Shown here in pieces: positions 27,559 through 35,728 of a stretch of 35,728 bases of DNA; position 1 is the stretch's first letter, and every line of letters starts with the position of its first letter. Origin of the DNA: Verrucomicrobiota bacterium. GTDB lineage: Bacteria > Verrucomicrobiota > Verrucomicrobiia > Opitutales > Opitutaceae. Both the position numbers and the translations under genes were made by a program. The DNA lies in NCBI GenBank assembly GCA_023443455.1, contig JAEZUE010000017.1, forward strand, positions 1 through 35,728, read 5' to 3'. The notes beneath the pieces are model-generated. The model ran no database searches. It was not told where the DNA came from and was given only the letters and a program-made list of their open reading frames with translations.

Positions 27559-27765
27559 ATGTCCGTGAAAGAACAACTGCTCGCCGCCTTTCAGTCACTC
27601 CCGGACGACGCCACGTGGGCAGATGTCGAGGATCAACTCCGGCTGCTGAGTGCGCTCAACCAAGCGGAAGAGGAAATCGCCCGCGGCGAAGGGGTGTCCC
27701 AAGAAGAGGCCGAAGCCCGCATCCACGCATGTCTCCAAAAGTTATCTGGGCGCCAAGTAGCCTAG
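27559..27765 (+). CDS. Antitoxin of RelE/ParE-type module 2
   Basis: 68 aa from the ATG at 27559. 58 of 68 residues are identical to the antitoxin at 25152, with the ends (MSVKEQLLAAF and CLQKLSGRQVA) unchanged. Upstream DNA is also similar: CGCTTGCCAG and ATTCCCGCC precede the ATG in both copies, so the duplicated unit includes the leader. The toxin start is 37 nt before the stop, as in module 1. Substitutions cluster in the middle (GEIDRGEGVAQEAAE to EEIARGEGVSQEEAE), where partner specificity could differ. Confidence 0.85.
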   Translation: MSVKEQLLAAFQSLPDDATWADVEDQLRLLSALNQAEEEIARGEGVSQEEAEARIHACLQKLSGRQVA

Positions 27766-28028
27766 ACGACTTGGAGGCGGCGGTGTCCTACATCGCGACC
27801 GACAATCCTCGGGCTGCGATCAAGTTCGGCGAATCCTGCGTGGAACACTCGCGACACCTGAGCGTCTTCCCTCGCCTGGGTCGCCCCTTTCTCCCCTCGT
27901 CCCTCGGCGAAGTTCGCGAACTAGTCGTAGCACCCTATCGACTGCTTTATCGCGTCGCCTCAGACGATTCCTCCGTGACGATTCTCCGCGTCTGGCATGC
28001 CGCCCGCGGTGAGCCGCCCATTTCCTAA
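27729..28028 (+). CDS. RelE/ParE-superfamily toxin, module 2
   Basis: 99 aa from the ATG at 27729. Same fold and ending as module 1 (YRLLYRV, ILRVWHAARG). DNA at its 5' end (GTAGCCTAGACGACTTGGAG and onward) is identical to copy 1, which argues for a recent common origin or gene conversion. Divergence is concentrated at residues 41-59 (SRHLSVFPRLGRPFLPSSLG in place of ARQLTVFPLLGRLYLATPRG). The stop is 11 nt before the ruvB start, so ruvB is probably transcribed with it or from within it. Confidence 0.9.
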   Translation: MSPKVIWAPSSLDDLEAAVSYIATDNPRAAIKFGESCVEHSRHLSVFPRLGRPFLPSSLGEVRELVVAPYRLLYRVASDDSSVTILRVWHAARGEPPIS

Positions 28029-28039
28029 CGAGCCACCCC

Positions 28040-29077
28040 ATGTCCGACACCGGCGTCAACTTCCTCAACTCCGCGCTCAACTCGCCCGTCTCCTCCGCGG
28101 AGGCGGCACTGCGCCCGGCCAACTTTGGCGACTTCGTCGGCCAGGCCAAAACCGTGGAGCGGCTCAAGGTCATGGTCGGCGCCGCTCGGCGTCGCGGCGA
28201 CCCGCTCAACCACATCCTGCTCAGCGGCCCGCCCGGGCTGGGCAAGACGACGTTGTCGTTGATTCTTGGAGCCGAGATGGGCAAGACCGTGCGCATCACC
28301 TCCGGCCCCGTGGTCGAGAAGGCGGGCGACCTCGCCGGCCTGCTCACCAGCCTCGAGGAGGGCGATCTGCTCTTCATCGACGAGATCCACCGCATCCCCA
28401 AGACCGTCGAGGAATATCTCTACAGCGCGATGGAGGACTTCCGCCTCGACATCATGATCGACCAGGGGCCCAACGCCCGCAGCGTGCGCCTCTCGTTGCC
28501 GCGCTTCACGCTCATCGGCGCCACCACGCGCTCGGGCCTGCTCACCGCGCCGCTGCGCAGCCGTTTCACGCTCAACACGCGTCTCGATTTCTACAACCGC
28601 GCCGACCTGCTCACCATCGTCAACCGCACCTGCAAACTGCTCAACGTGCCGGTCGACGACGGCGGCGCGAAGGAGATCGCCGCCCGCTCCCGCGGCACAC
28701 CGCGCATCGTGAACAACCTCGTCAACTTCGTGCGCGACTACGCGCAGGAGAAGGCCAAGGGCACGATCACGCAACCCGTCGCCGCCGCCGCGCTCGAGCT
28801 GCTCGAGATCGACGCCCGCGGACTCGACGAGATGGACAAGCGTATCCTGCGCCTGATGGCGGAGATGTACCGTGGCGGTCCGGTCGGTCTCGGCACCGTC
28901 GCCGTGGCCGTGGGCGAGGAGGCCGACACGCTCGAGGAGGTGCACGAGCCCTACCTCATCCAGGAAGGTTATCTCCAGCGCACCGCGCAGGGCCGCGTGC
29001 TGACCTCGAAAGGCTGGGAAGCCGTCGGCCTGCAAGCCATCGCCACCGCGCCCGGCCAGCAGGGGAATCTGTTTTAG
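28040..29077 (+). CDS. ruvB: Holliday junction branch-migration ATPase RuvB
   Basis: 345 aa from the ATG at 28040. The hexameric motor that drives branch migration with RuvA. Walker A GPPGLGKT (63-70), Walker B LLFIDEIHR (110-118), sensor 1 LIGATTRSG and the arginine-finger region APLRSRF are all present. The C-terminal winged helix carries GGPVGLGTVAVAVGEE and EPYLIQEGYLQRTAQGR. Length is normal (E. coli 336). No ruvA or ruvC is adjacent. The gene follows toxin-antitoxin module 2 by 11 nt and is followed by an inverted REP pair that may end its transcript. Confidence 0.97.
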   Translation: MSDTGVNFLNSALNSPVSSAEAALRPANFGDFVGQAKTVERLKVMVGAARRRGDPLNHILLSGPPGLGKTTLSLILGAEMGKTVRITSGPVVEKAGDLAGLLTSLEEGDLLFIDEIHRIPKTVEEYLYSAMEDFRLDIMIDQGPNARSVRLSLPRFTLIGATTRSGLLTAPLRSRFTLNTRLDFYNRADLLTIVNRTCKLLNVPVDDGGAKEIAARSRGTPRIVNNLVNFVRDYAQEKAKGTITQPVAAAALELLEIDARGLDEMDKRILRLMAEMYRGGPVGLGTVAVAVGEEADTLEEVHEPYLIQEGYLQRTAQGRVLTSKGWEAVGLQAIATAPGQQGNLF

Positions 29078-29102
29078 GAGCGATAAGACCTGTCAGCCTT
29101 CT

Positions 29103-29176
29103 GTAGGAGCCTGCTTGCAGGCGATTCCTAAGCGAGGGGTTTTCCGCGTGCAAATCGCCTGCAAGCAGGCTCCTAC
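29103..29176. repeat. Inverted pair of GTAG-tagged REPs after ruvB
   Basis: A 24-nt element (29103-29126) and its exact inverse (29153-29176) with 26 nt between. Each starts with GTAG on its own strand and contains GCCTGC-TT-GCAGGC. The pair can form a long hairpin or two small ones, and may act as the ruvB terminator. This is the REPIN arrangement. Confidence 0.9.
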
Positions 29177-29188
29177 GGCCCCCACCCC

Positions 29189-29416
29189 CTACCGCTTCCG
29201 GCCCGCGTAGATCACGGCGAGGCCGGCGAGCACGGATACGCCGCCGGCGATCATGTACCAGTTGTGCTCGGGCACGCGGGTGGAGCCGTCGAAACTGCGG
29301 GCGACATCGGCCATCATGGCCTGGGTCTTGCCCTTGAACGATTCGCGTTTCACCCACCCAGAGTGGAACAGCCAGACACCGACGCAGATGCAAAGGAGGC
29401 CGAGGAGAGTTTTCAT
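29189..29416 (-). CDS. DUF3185 small membrane protein
   Basis: 75 aa. Two hydrophobic helices (LLGLLCICVGVWLFHSGW at 4-21 and YMIAGGVSVLAGLAVIYAG at 54-72) flank a hydrophilic loop that reads KGKTQAMMADVARSFDGSTR. This matches the DUF3185 pattern: opening helix, loop with SF-x-G-S near its end, second helix. Predicted inner membrane; the function of the family is not known. Single gene, converging with ruvB. Confidence 0.82.
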   Translation of the reverse strand: MKTLLGLLCICVGVWLFHSGWVKRESFKGKTQAMMADVARSFDGSTRVPEHNWYMIAGGVSVLAGLAVIYAGRKR

Positions 29417-29509
29417 GCGCAGAGATGCGCCCCGAGCTTGGCCAACGTGTGGTCGTTGACCAGCCCGGAGCGAGGCTTGGCGGTGAGTCGGGTGAAGTTC
29501 CCGAATGCG

Positions 29510-29536
29510 GGTGGCTAGGTCGCCGACCTGGCCACC
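29510..29536. repeat. Palindrome GGTGGC..GGTCG/CGACC..GCCACC
   Basis: 13-nt arms with one base change (a G-U pair in RNA) around a single C, just past the creD stop on the minus strand. Its centre and right arm resemble the hairpin at 768-791. It lacks a T run, so a terminator role is unproven. Confidence 0.65.
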
Positions 29537-29556
29537 TCACCGCGCTAGCCTGCAAT

Positions 29557-30948
29557 CTACCGCCCGCCGTACCAGTCGATCTTGCGCGTCACCCACATCG
29601 CCACGGCGAGCAGAGCAAAGAGCGCACCGGTGCCGGCAAGCAACGCGTAGTCCTGAAGCTGCAGAATGAAGTAGAGATACGCGTAGGTGCCGGCCAGGCC
29701 GCTGCCGACGACCAGGCAGCGTCTCCCGGTTTTGAGCACACTGGCGCTGTAGCCGGTGACGAGCAGCGTGCTCGCCGCGGCGGCCACCGCGTACGCCGAA
29801 CCCGCGGCGATGAACTCGCTGAGCGCCAGATACCCAAGGAAGAACAACACCACCGCCGCCCCGACCATCAGGTACTGCAGCGGATGGATCCGCAGCTTCG
29901 CGGTGACCTCGAAGAGGAAGAAATTGGCGAACACGAGCACGAGGAAGAGCACGCCGTACTTGATCGCGCGCTCGACCAGCCGGTAGGCGTCGACCGGCTG
30001 GAGCAACGTCACGTCGACCGCCGAGTTGGCGATCTCGCCATAGCCCACCTCCTGTCCGCCGATCTCGTTCCACTGCTGCGGGTAACCGCGACCGAAATAC
30101 GACTGCTCCCAGATGGCCTCGAAACCATCCGGCCCGACCGTACGCCGCACCGGCAGCGCCGCGCCGCCGAAGCTCGGGTCGACCCAGCTCGAGGCGAGCG
30201 TCACGCAATTCTGTGCCCCCACCGGCGCCACCGCGACCCGGCTGCAACCCTGCACGACCATCTCGAGCTTGAAGGCCACACCGGTCTCCACCGCCATCGA
30301 GGCATCGACCGTCGCCTCGATCGTCGGGCTCCACCCCGGGCGCATCCCGCCCGGTTCGAGCCGGGCCTCCTGCGCGCCCCACGCCACGACCGGCGCCGAG
30401 CGCAGGCCGCGCGGATACGTGAGGCCGACGATCAACCGCGCCTTGCTCCATTCATAGCTGGCGCTGTCCACCCCGAGAGCGGCCGGTTCGGGCCGGAAAC
30501 GCCCCTGCACGGCCAAACGCGTCTCGTATACCGGGATCGTGAAAATCCCCCGGTGCCGCAGCGACGGTTCGAGTTTGCCCGACACGTCCAGCTCGGCCGG
30601 CAGGAAATACGCCCACGACCGCATGGTGCGCACCTCATCGGTGCGCACGGGCACGCCCCGCGCATCGCGCACCTCGTTGGTGACCCGCGTCGCGTAGGTG
30701 AACGGCACGGCCAACACCGGACCGGCCAGCGTCTGCTCGCCACCCCAGGTCTGCGCGACCTCGGCGCGGGCCTCCTCGCGGAAACCAAGCCGCTCGAGGC
30801 GGACGCCGTCGATCAGCAGCAGCGCGACCCACAAAACGACCAACAACACACCGACCGCGAGCAGCTTGAAGACGTGGGAATAATTGCGGGGGGCAGCCTG
30901 GGGAGCATCGGCCGAAACCGTCGGAGGGAGCACGGGAGGAGTTTCCAT
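29557..30948 (-). CDS. creD: CreD-family inner membrane protein
   Basis: 463 aa from the ATG at 30948. CreD family: an N-terminal transmembrane helix (about 28-46, LLAVGVLLVVLWVALLLIDG), a large periplasmic part with RLERLGFREEARAEVAQTWG, GEQTLAGPVLAVPF and SSWVDPSFGGAALPVRR, and a C-terminal cluster of hydrophobic segments from about 330 (YGVLFLVLVFANFFLFEV, LQYLMVGAAVVLFFLG). In enterics creD is under CreBC control and affects envelope integrity and beta-lactam tolerance. Here the hybrid kinase at 31027 lies upstream on the same strand, but there is no CreB/CreC pair. Length matches the family (about 450 aa). Confidence 0.92.
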   Translation of the reverse strand: METPPVLPPTVSADAPQAAPRNYSHVFKLLAVGVLLVVLWVALLLIDGVRLERLGFREEARAEVAQTWGGEQTLAGPVLAVPFTYATRVTNEVRDARGVPVRTDEVRTMRSWAYFLPAELDVSGKLEPSLRHRGIFTIPVYETRLAVQGRFRPEPAALGVDSASYEWSKARLIVGLTYPRGLRSAPVVAWGAQEARLEPGGMRPGWSPTIEATVDASMAVETGVAFKLEMVVQGCSRVAVAPVGAQNCVTLASSWVDPSFGGAALPVRRTVGPDGFEAIWEQSYFGRGYPQQWNEIGGQEVGYGEIANSAVDVTLLQPVDAYRLVERAIKYGVLFLVLVFANFFLFEVTAKLRIHPLQYLMVGAAVVLFFLGYLALSEFIAAGSAYAVAAAASTLLVTGYSASVLKTGRRCLVVGSGLAGTYAYLYFILQLQDYALLAGTGALFALLAVAMWVTRKIDWYGGR

Positions 30949-31026
30949 GGCCGCAGTCTCGCCCGTCTCCGTGAAGCGAGGATGAAGGCGCGGTGAATTG
31001 CCGGCGAAAATACCCGGCCGCCCCGC

Positions 31027-33213
31027 CTATTGCCCGGCGAAGGCCAACGCCCCCCGAACCATCTCCGCCACAACCTGCTTGTCGTAGGGTTTGGCCAGGA
31101 AGGCACAACGCTCCTCCGGCAACCCCTCCCGCGCCAATTCCAGGCTGTAGCCGCTGGCCAGAATCACCTGCAGGGACGGTTCCTCCGCGAGGAGCCGCTC
31201 CGCGAGTTCACGTCCGTCGACTCCGCCCGGCATGACCATGTCGGTGAACAGGAGACGGATCTCATGGCGATGGACCTGCCATAGCTCGAGCGCCTGCAAA
31301 CCGTCGGCCGCCTCGACCACGCGATAGCCCAGGCCGCGGAGTATCCGGGCGAGCAGGGTGCGCACGACGACCTCGTCCTCGACGACGAGGATCAGCTCCG
31401 CCGCCCCGCGGCATGCGGCGACCGAAGGCTCGTGCGCCACCGCGGGCTGGTGCTCGGCCGCGAGGGGGAGGTACACCCGGAACGTGCTTCCCTCTCCGGG
31501 CCGGCTGTCGACCTCGATCCAGCCGTTGTGCTGCTTCACGATCCCGTAGACGGTCGCCAGGCCCAGACCGGTCCCGGCGCCGACGTCCTTGGTCGTGTAG
31601 AACGGCTCGAAGACATGCGCGAGCATGTCGGGCGACATGCCGCAGCCGGTGTCGCCGATGGAGACGAGCGCGAATTCGCCCGGTCGGGCCTCGGGGTGCC
31701 CGCGGGTCTCGTCGGCCCCGAGGCGCACCACCGCAGTCTCGAGTCGCAGGATACCACCGCGGGGCATGGCGTCGCGGGCGTTGACCACGAGGTTGATGAC
31801 GACCTGCTCGATCATGCCCGCATCGCCCTCGACATGGAGGGCCGAGACGGCCGGCGAGAGGTGCAGTGCGATGTGCTCGCCCAGGACCCGGCGGAAGAGC
31901 TTGAGCAGGTTGGCGACGAGGGCGTTGAGCTCCAGGGGGCGGATCTGGAGAATCTGCCGCCGACTGAAGGCGAGCAGTTGGCGCGTGAGGTCGGCGGCCA
32001 TGCGGGAACCGGTCTGCAACGCCTCGAGCGACTCGCGCACCTCCTCGGGCAGATCCGACCTCTCGCGCAACAACGCCAGATGCATGAACTGCGCGGTGAG
32101 GATGTTGTTGAAATCGTGCGCCACGCCGCCGGCGAGCTGACCAACCGCCTCGAGCTTCTGGGACTGCCGCAAGCGCTCCTCCAGGCGCTGCCGCTCGGTG
32201 ATGAAGCGCGCCTGCTGCAGATTCCGCAGTGCGAGGCGGGAGAGCTGGTCGCCGATGAGATAGAGTGCCTCGCAGACCTTCTCGAACTGCGTCAGGGGCA
32301 TCGTGGGCACCTCGGCCAGCGCGGAGCGGAATTCCCGCTCGTCGGCCCCGATCCGCCGGGCGTACTCGAGCATCGCCTCCTCGTCGATCGACTCGTCGCG
32401 CACCTGCCCGATCAGCCAGTTGGCGATGTGCTTCTCGCCGGCGCTGACGCTGGTGCCCGCATCCCACAACCCGCCGCTCAGGCAGCGTTGGATCACGGGC
32501 CCCTGGGGATGGTGGCGACCGAGCACCGCATCCGAATGGAAACAGTTGCAACGGCCCTTCTCGGTACCGCGGATGATCGCCGAGCAGAGACGGCAGAAAT
32601 TGCTCGGCCGGGTGAGCGGAACACCGGACGGGTCGGTGATGATCGAGGCCACGCCGGTAGCCGAGGCGAAGGCATCCTGGATGCGCTGGATCTCCTCGAG
32701 ATCGAACAGGTCGGCCAACTGCACGTTGGCGAAATCCTGCATCGGCTCTGTGAGCACACCGACGCGGTGCGAAAGCCGGGCGTTGAGCTGCCGCACCTGT
32801 TCCTCGGCATAGCGGCGTGCCGTCACATCGCGGCTGACAATCGTGTAGCCGGCCGGCTCTCCGGCCCGGGTGTGGCGGAGCGAGATCCGCGCCGACCACC
32901 AGGTCGGTTGGCCGGCCAGGGGGATCTGGTATTCATACTCCTGTACCGTCCCCGTCGTCTGGACAAGCGCCAGCTTTTCCGCCAACGGCTCCGCCAGGTG
33001 GGGAGGCAGCGACTCCCGGAAGAGGCGCCCGAGGAACATCTCGGGAGGCATCATCAACGGCCGGTCCGGGGGGGCATGAAAATCGATGAAACGCCCCTCG
33101 CAATCGAGCACGAACACGAGTTCGTCCAACGAATGCAATGTCGTCGTGAGGCTGTCGACGATCTCGACGAGCATCTGATCGCACGCGGGTTGTGGGTCGG
33201 CCGGGTTTCCCAT
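31027..33213 (-). CDS. Hybrid histidine kinase: PAS, PocR-type sensor, HisKA, HATPase, receiver
   Basis: 728 aa from the ATG at 33213 (MGNPADPQPACDQMLVEIVD). An ATG 35 codons upstream is possible but would overlap the next gene's stop. A PAS domain at about 22-140 ends YTIVSRDVTARRYAEEQV. The PocR-like domain at about 164-330 has LADLFDLEEIQRIQDAFASA and cysteines at 207, 210, 222, 224 and 244 (FCRLC, RCNC, RCLSGGLWD). HisKA has GGVAHDFNNILT with phospho-acceptor His366. HATPase motifs are NLVVNARDAM (N box), DTGCGM and GTGLGLATVYG. The receiver at about 606-725 has Asp658 in LLFTDMVMPGG and Lys in AKPYD. No transmembrane helix, so a soluble cytosolic sensor. PocR-type domains bind small ligands; the ligand here is unknown. 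No separate regulator with a DNA-binding domain is adjacent. Confidence 0.93.
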   Translation of the reverse strand: MGNPADPQPACDQMLVEIVDSLTTTLHSLDELVFVLDCEGRFIDFHAPPDRPLMMPPEMFLGRLFRESLPPHLAEPLAEKLALVQTTGTVQEYEYQIPLAGQPTWWSARISLRHTRAGEPAGYTIVSRDVTARRYAEEQVRQLNARLSHRVGVLTEPMQDFANVQLADLFDLEEIQRIQDAFASATGVASIITDPSGVPLTRPSNFCRLCSAIIRGTEKGRCNCFHSDAVLGRHHPQGPVIQRCLSGGLWDAGTSVSAGEKHIANWLIGQVRDESIDEEAMLEYARRIGADEREFRSALAEVPTMPLTQFEKVCEALYLIGDQLSRLALRNLQQARFITERQRLEERLRQSQKLEAVGQLAGGVAHDFNNILTAQFMHLALLRERSDLPEEVRESLEALQTGSRMAADLTRQLLAFSRRQILQIRPLELNALVANLLKLFRRVLGEHIALHLSPAVSALHVEGDAGMIEQVVINLVVNARDAMPRGGILRLETAVVRLGADETRGHPEARPGEFALVSIGDTGCGMSPDMLAHVFEPFYTTKDVGAGTGLGLATVYGIVKQHNGWIEVDSRPGEGSTFRVYLPLAAEHQPAVAHEPSVAACRGAAELILVVEDEVVVRTLLARILRGLGYRVVEAADGLQALELWQVHRHEIRLLFTDMVMPGGVDGRELAERLLAEEPSLQVILASGYSLELAREGLPEERCAFLAKPYDKQVVAEMVRGALAFAGQ

Positions 33214-33314
33214 GGGGAAGTGGGCGAACGATGCACGGGCCTGGGCGACTGGCAAGCCGCGCCCCGGCGCCAGGCTCGGTCGCGCACCTGCACGACCGGG
33301 CCACAGGCGCCCAT

Positions 33315-35728
33315 TCAAGGCTGGACCGTGTCGACGACGAGCCGCAGGAACTGGCGGGGGGCCGAGGCCACCGGCACGACGGCCCGCACCGTCACGGTTT
33401 CGGTGCCGTCGCCGTGGTCAACCACGCTGCCGGGGACAAGCTCCACGACTGCGCCGCCGCGCTGCCACGAACCGGCCGCCATGGTCGTCGAAAACTCCAC
33501 GGTGTAGCGGAGGTTGCGCGCCGTGTAGTCGACGCCCCGCGCGCCCATTCCGCCGCTGAATTCTCGATACGAGATCTGGAGATGGCCATCGACATAACGC
33601 ACCACCGGGCCGGCCGTGTCGGCCGTGAGCGGATCGGCGGCGAAGGCGAACTCGAGCAGGTTGCTACGGCCATCGCCGTCGGGGTCGGCCAGCTCGCCGC
33701 TCACCGCCGGAGCGTTGAGCTCGGAGATGGTGAAGATCGCCGCCTGCCAATGCTGGAACTCGGTCGGCGCGGTGGTGAAGAACCGGAAGTACTTCGGCTC
33801 GGCCTGCCACGCCGACCAGCCGAGGCGATTGTCCTCGGCCCGGATCCGCCAGTAGTAGGCGGTGCCCGGCACCAGGTTTTCGGAGCCGGCAAGCGCACCC
33901 AGCGAGATCGCGAGCGCCGCGGGTTCGCCGCCTTCGCCCAGCGGCGCGACGATCGAGGCGTCGTCGACGACGACCGCGGCGAAGTCAGCCGTAATCGAAG
34001 CCTGGATATGGTAGGCCACCACGCGGTCGCCGAGGTCGCTGTCCGTGCTCTCGCGCCAGAACAGCCAGTCGTCGTCACCGAAGAGGATCGCGCCAGCGGA
34101 CGGCCCGAGCTGCTCCGGCGTGGTGGGCACGTGGTTGACCTCGTTGACATAGAACGTGCCGACCTCGGACCAGTCGCTGTCGACCGCTCCGTCGTTGGCC
34201 CGCGCGCGCCACCAGTACTCGGCGTTGTTGGCGAGATCGACATCGAGCTGCCACGCGGTGGTGGAAGCGCCGCTGGCCACGGCCGGAATCTGGGCCACGA
34301 GCTGCGTGAGCGCCGCATCGCCATACACCTCGAAACGGTAGGTCAGCGGATCGAACTGCGGGTCGGTCGCGTTCGCGACCGAGAGCGTCGGGCGCACCAC
34401 CGGCACCCAAGCCTCGGCGGTGGGTGCCACCAACGTCGGCGCCAGCGGCTGCTCCTCCCCTAGCCCAACCGCATCGAGCGCGATCGATCCGAGCCGATTT
34501 CCGCTGCTCGACACGACCCCGATCCGCAGCCGCACGGTCTTGCCGGCGAACGACTGGAGCGAAGCGGACCGTGTTGTCCAACCGCCGCTGTCGTAGTTCC
34601 CCGTCAGGCTGCAGGCACTCAGGTCGGTCCAGGTCTTGCCATCAAGCGACGTCTGCACCCGGAAATACACGGATGATGAAACCAGAGAACCCCGCAGCAG
34701 CATTGTCAGCTGTGCGGTGGATCCAGTCGGCAGCGAAAGCGGACGGGCGAGCGTGAGCCAATGCGAGACCGCGGACGGGACATAGGGCTGCTCGGAGTTG
34801 ATGATGCTGCGATCGCCATCCAGCGCCGTGGCATCGACCTGTACCGTCCAGCCGGCAGCAAGCCATTGGTCGGAGCCCTCCTCGAACGAGTCGATCAACG
34901 GGAGCTCCTGAGCCGCGCCCGCGAGCGGATTCTCAACGACGCTCACATCGTCGAGGAACCAACCGGAAGCGGGAACACTCCCGTCGGTGATCGCCCGGAA
35001 GCGGATCTTCACGTTCGACTGCCCCTTGAAGGCCGAAAGGTCGATTTGCTGACGGCTCCACGAAGTACGCACGGCGGTTCCGAAGTAGCCATAGAGGTTT
35101 TGTGTCGACGAGCCGACGACCTCGACCCGGATCGTGTCGCCCGTGCCGAGGTCGTAGCGGTCCCAGAAGGTCAACACCGGCCAGACCATGGCCGACAAGT
35201 CGACCGAGGCCTCGATCCAGGAGTCCGTGCTGTTCCCGTACTGCCCGGTCGGGGCGAGAGCCAGGCATCCGGCCCCGCCATGGGGATCCGTCGTGCAGAC
35301 GCCCCAGGTATTGGTGCCCGTACCGTTGGTACCCGGGGCCCAGTTGCCCATCGTCTCCATCGGGTCGGCGACGATCAGGTCGGCCGGCGTGGTGAGGGCG
35401 TACAGCTCGTTCGACGGAATCAGCGTGTCGCGAATATCGACGACAAAGACCTTGTAGTAGTAGCTCGTGCCAACCCCGAGATTCGTATCGAGAAACTCGG
35501 TCGCGGCAGGATCGGCCAATTCGGCGACCTTGGTGCCGTTGAGTACCGTGAAGTTGGCCGCCGTGTGGCGCCACACCTCGTAGCGCACGAAGGCCGCACC
35601 GAGCGTGGTCGGCGTCCACTCCAACGCGACCGAGCGCACCGACGGTGTCGCCGAGGTGATCGTCACCGCCGCGGGCATCTCCGCCACCGTGACCTTGTCG
35701 ATCCAGTTGTCCTCCGCGCGCGTGCCGT
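33315..35728 (-). CDS. Large extracellular protein with FN3-like and jelly-roll domains, C-terminal part, runs off right edge
   Basis: The open frame continues to the window edge, so only the last roughly 804 residues are visible. Counting from an internal Met at 35687: an FN3-like domain at 5-100 (SVALEWTPTTLGAAFVRYEV, TSYYYKVFVVD), a jelly-roll/MAM-like module at 105-255 (DPMETMGNWAPG to SGWFLDDVSVVE), a second one to about 410 (DSFEEGSDQWLAAGWT to LGSIALDAVGLG), two more FN3-like repeats (410-520 and 521-640, each ending in a YWW/YYWR-R-A motif), and a C-terminal stretch with DPDGDGRSNLLEFAFAADP. That last segment is a calcium-binding-type linker common in secreted proteins of this phylum, and the final strands probably form a C-terminal sorting or adhesive domain. 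Any catalytic domain would lie beyond the edge. Confidence 0.85.
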   Translation of the reverse strand, partial: GTRAEDNWIDKVTVAEMPAAVTITSATPSVRSVALEWTPTTLGAAFVRYEVWRHTAANFTVLNGTKVAELADPAATEFLDTNLGVGTSYYYKVFVVDIRDTLIPSNELYALTTPADLIVADPMETMGNWAPGTNGTGTNTWGVCTTDPHGGAGCLALAPTGQYGNSTDSWIEASVDLSAMVWPVLTFWDRYDLGTGDTIRVEVVGSSTQNLYGYFGTAVRTSWSRQQIDLSAFKGQSNVKIRFRAITDGSVPASGWFLDDVSVVENPLAGAAQELPLIDSFEEGSDQWLAAGWTVQVDATALDGDRSIINSEQPYVPSAVSHWLTLARPLSLPTGSTAQLTMLLRGSLVSSSVYFRVQTSLDGKTWTDLSACSLTGNYDSGGWTTRSASLQSFAGKTVRLRIGVVSSSGNRLGSIALDAVGLGEEQPLAPTLVAPTAEAWVPVVRPTLSVANATDPQFDPLTYRFEVYGDAALTQLVAQIPAVASGASTTAWQLDVDLANNAEYWWRARANDGAVDSDWSEVGTFYVNEVNHVPTTPEQLGPSAGAILFGDDDWLFWRESTDSDLGDRVVAYHIQASITADFAAVVVDDASIVAPLGEGGEPAALAISLGALAGSENLVPGTAYYWRIRAEDNRLGWSAWQAEPKYFRFFTTAPTEFQHWQAAIFTISELNAPAVSGELADPDGDGRSNLLEFAFAADPLTADTAGPVVRYVDGHLQISYREFSGGMGARGVDYTARNLRYTVEFSTTMAAGSWQRGGAVVELVPGSVVDHGDGTETVTVRAVVPVASAPRQFLRLVVDTVQP

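Overview
The window is about 70% G+C and is most likely chromosomal DNA of a Verrucomicrobiota bacterium, probably Opitutaceae. The grounds are indirect: a TatT/DctP TRAP pair, a DUF3185 membrane protein, a sialate O-acetylesterase, a secreted protein with a DPDGDG-type linker near its end, weak Shine-Dalgarno signals, and many short palindromic and short-period repeats between genes. The taxonomy is inference from gene content and sequence style. No rRNA, CRISPR array, phage gene or complete transposon is present. There is one tRNA, tRNA-Phe(GAA).

Layout: 1-1030 holds the N-terminal part of a REP-associated Y1 transposase running off the left edge, a C-terminal remnant of a second copy, and several repeats. 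1188-4158 holds divergent cinA and uvrC. 4159-4530 is a degenerate GAAGTT tract. 4531-6087 is a secreted sialate O-acetylesterase. 6130-8860 holds a minus-strand TatT lipoprotein and DctP-type binding protein between two arrays of REP hairpins. 9032-12728 holds an OlsB-like acyltransferase, a YgjP-type metallopeptidase, a YfcE-like phosphoesterase, a small lipoprotein and a GNAT acetyltransferase. 13014-16180 is a penicillin-acylase-family hydrolase overlapping a LysE exporter, which carries a perfect 44-bp palindrome inside its coding region. 16227-19245 holds an unrecognised Rossmann-like protein, a PfkB kinase and a small conserved protein. 19594-23011 is a PlsC-like acyltransferase followed at once by a SNF2 helicase. 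23296-23371 is tRNA-Phe.

23819-29077 runs from a MurA-family enolpyruvyl transferase to ruvB. Between them lie two closely related RelE/ParE-type toxin-antitoxin modules, a remnant of a PIN-domain toxin, a relatively AT-rich orphan gene, a secreted VOC protein and a HEAT-like protein. 29189-35728 holds a DUF3185 protein, CreD, a hybrid histidine kinase with a PocR-type sensor domain, and the C-terminal part of a large extracellular FN3-type protein running off the right edge.

Two observations stand out. First, the last 25 codons of murA, stop included, occur again just beyond the first toxin-antitoxin module, with mostly synonymous differences and one in-frame 9-nt gap. This suggests that a toxin-antitoxin-bearing segment targeted the 3' end of murA and restored the reading frame. 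Second, the window carries several classes of REP-like hairpins preceded by GTAG or GTGG, some paired head-to-head like REPINs, in the same window as a REP-associated transposase. Most protein-coding genes are ordinary housekeeping or envelope functions in short operons.
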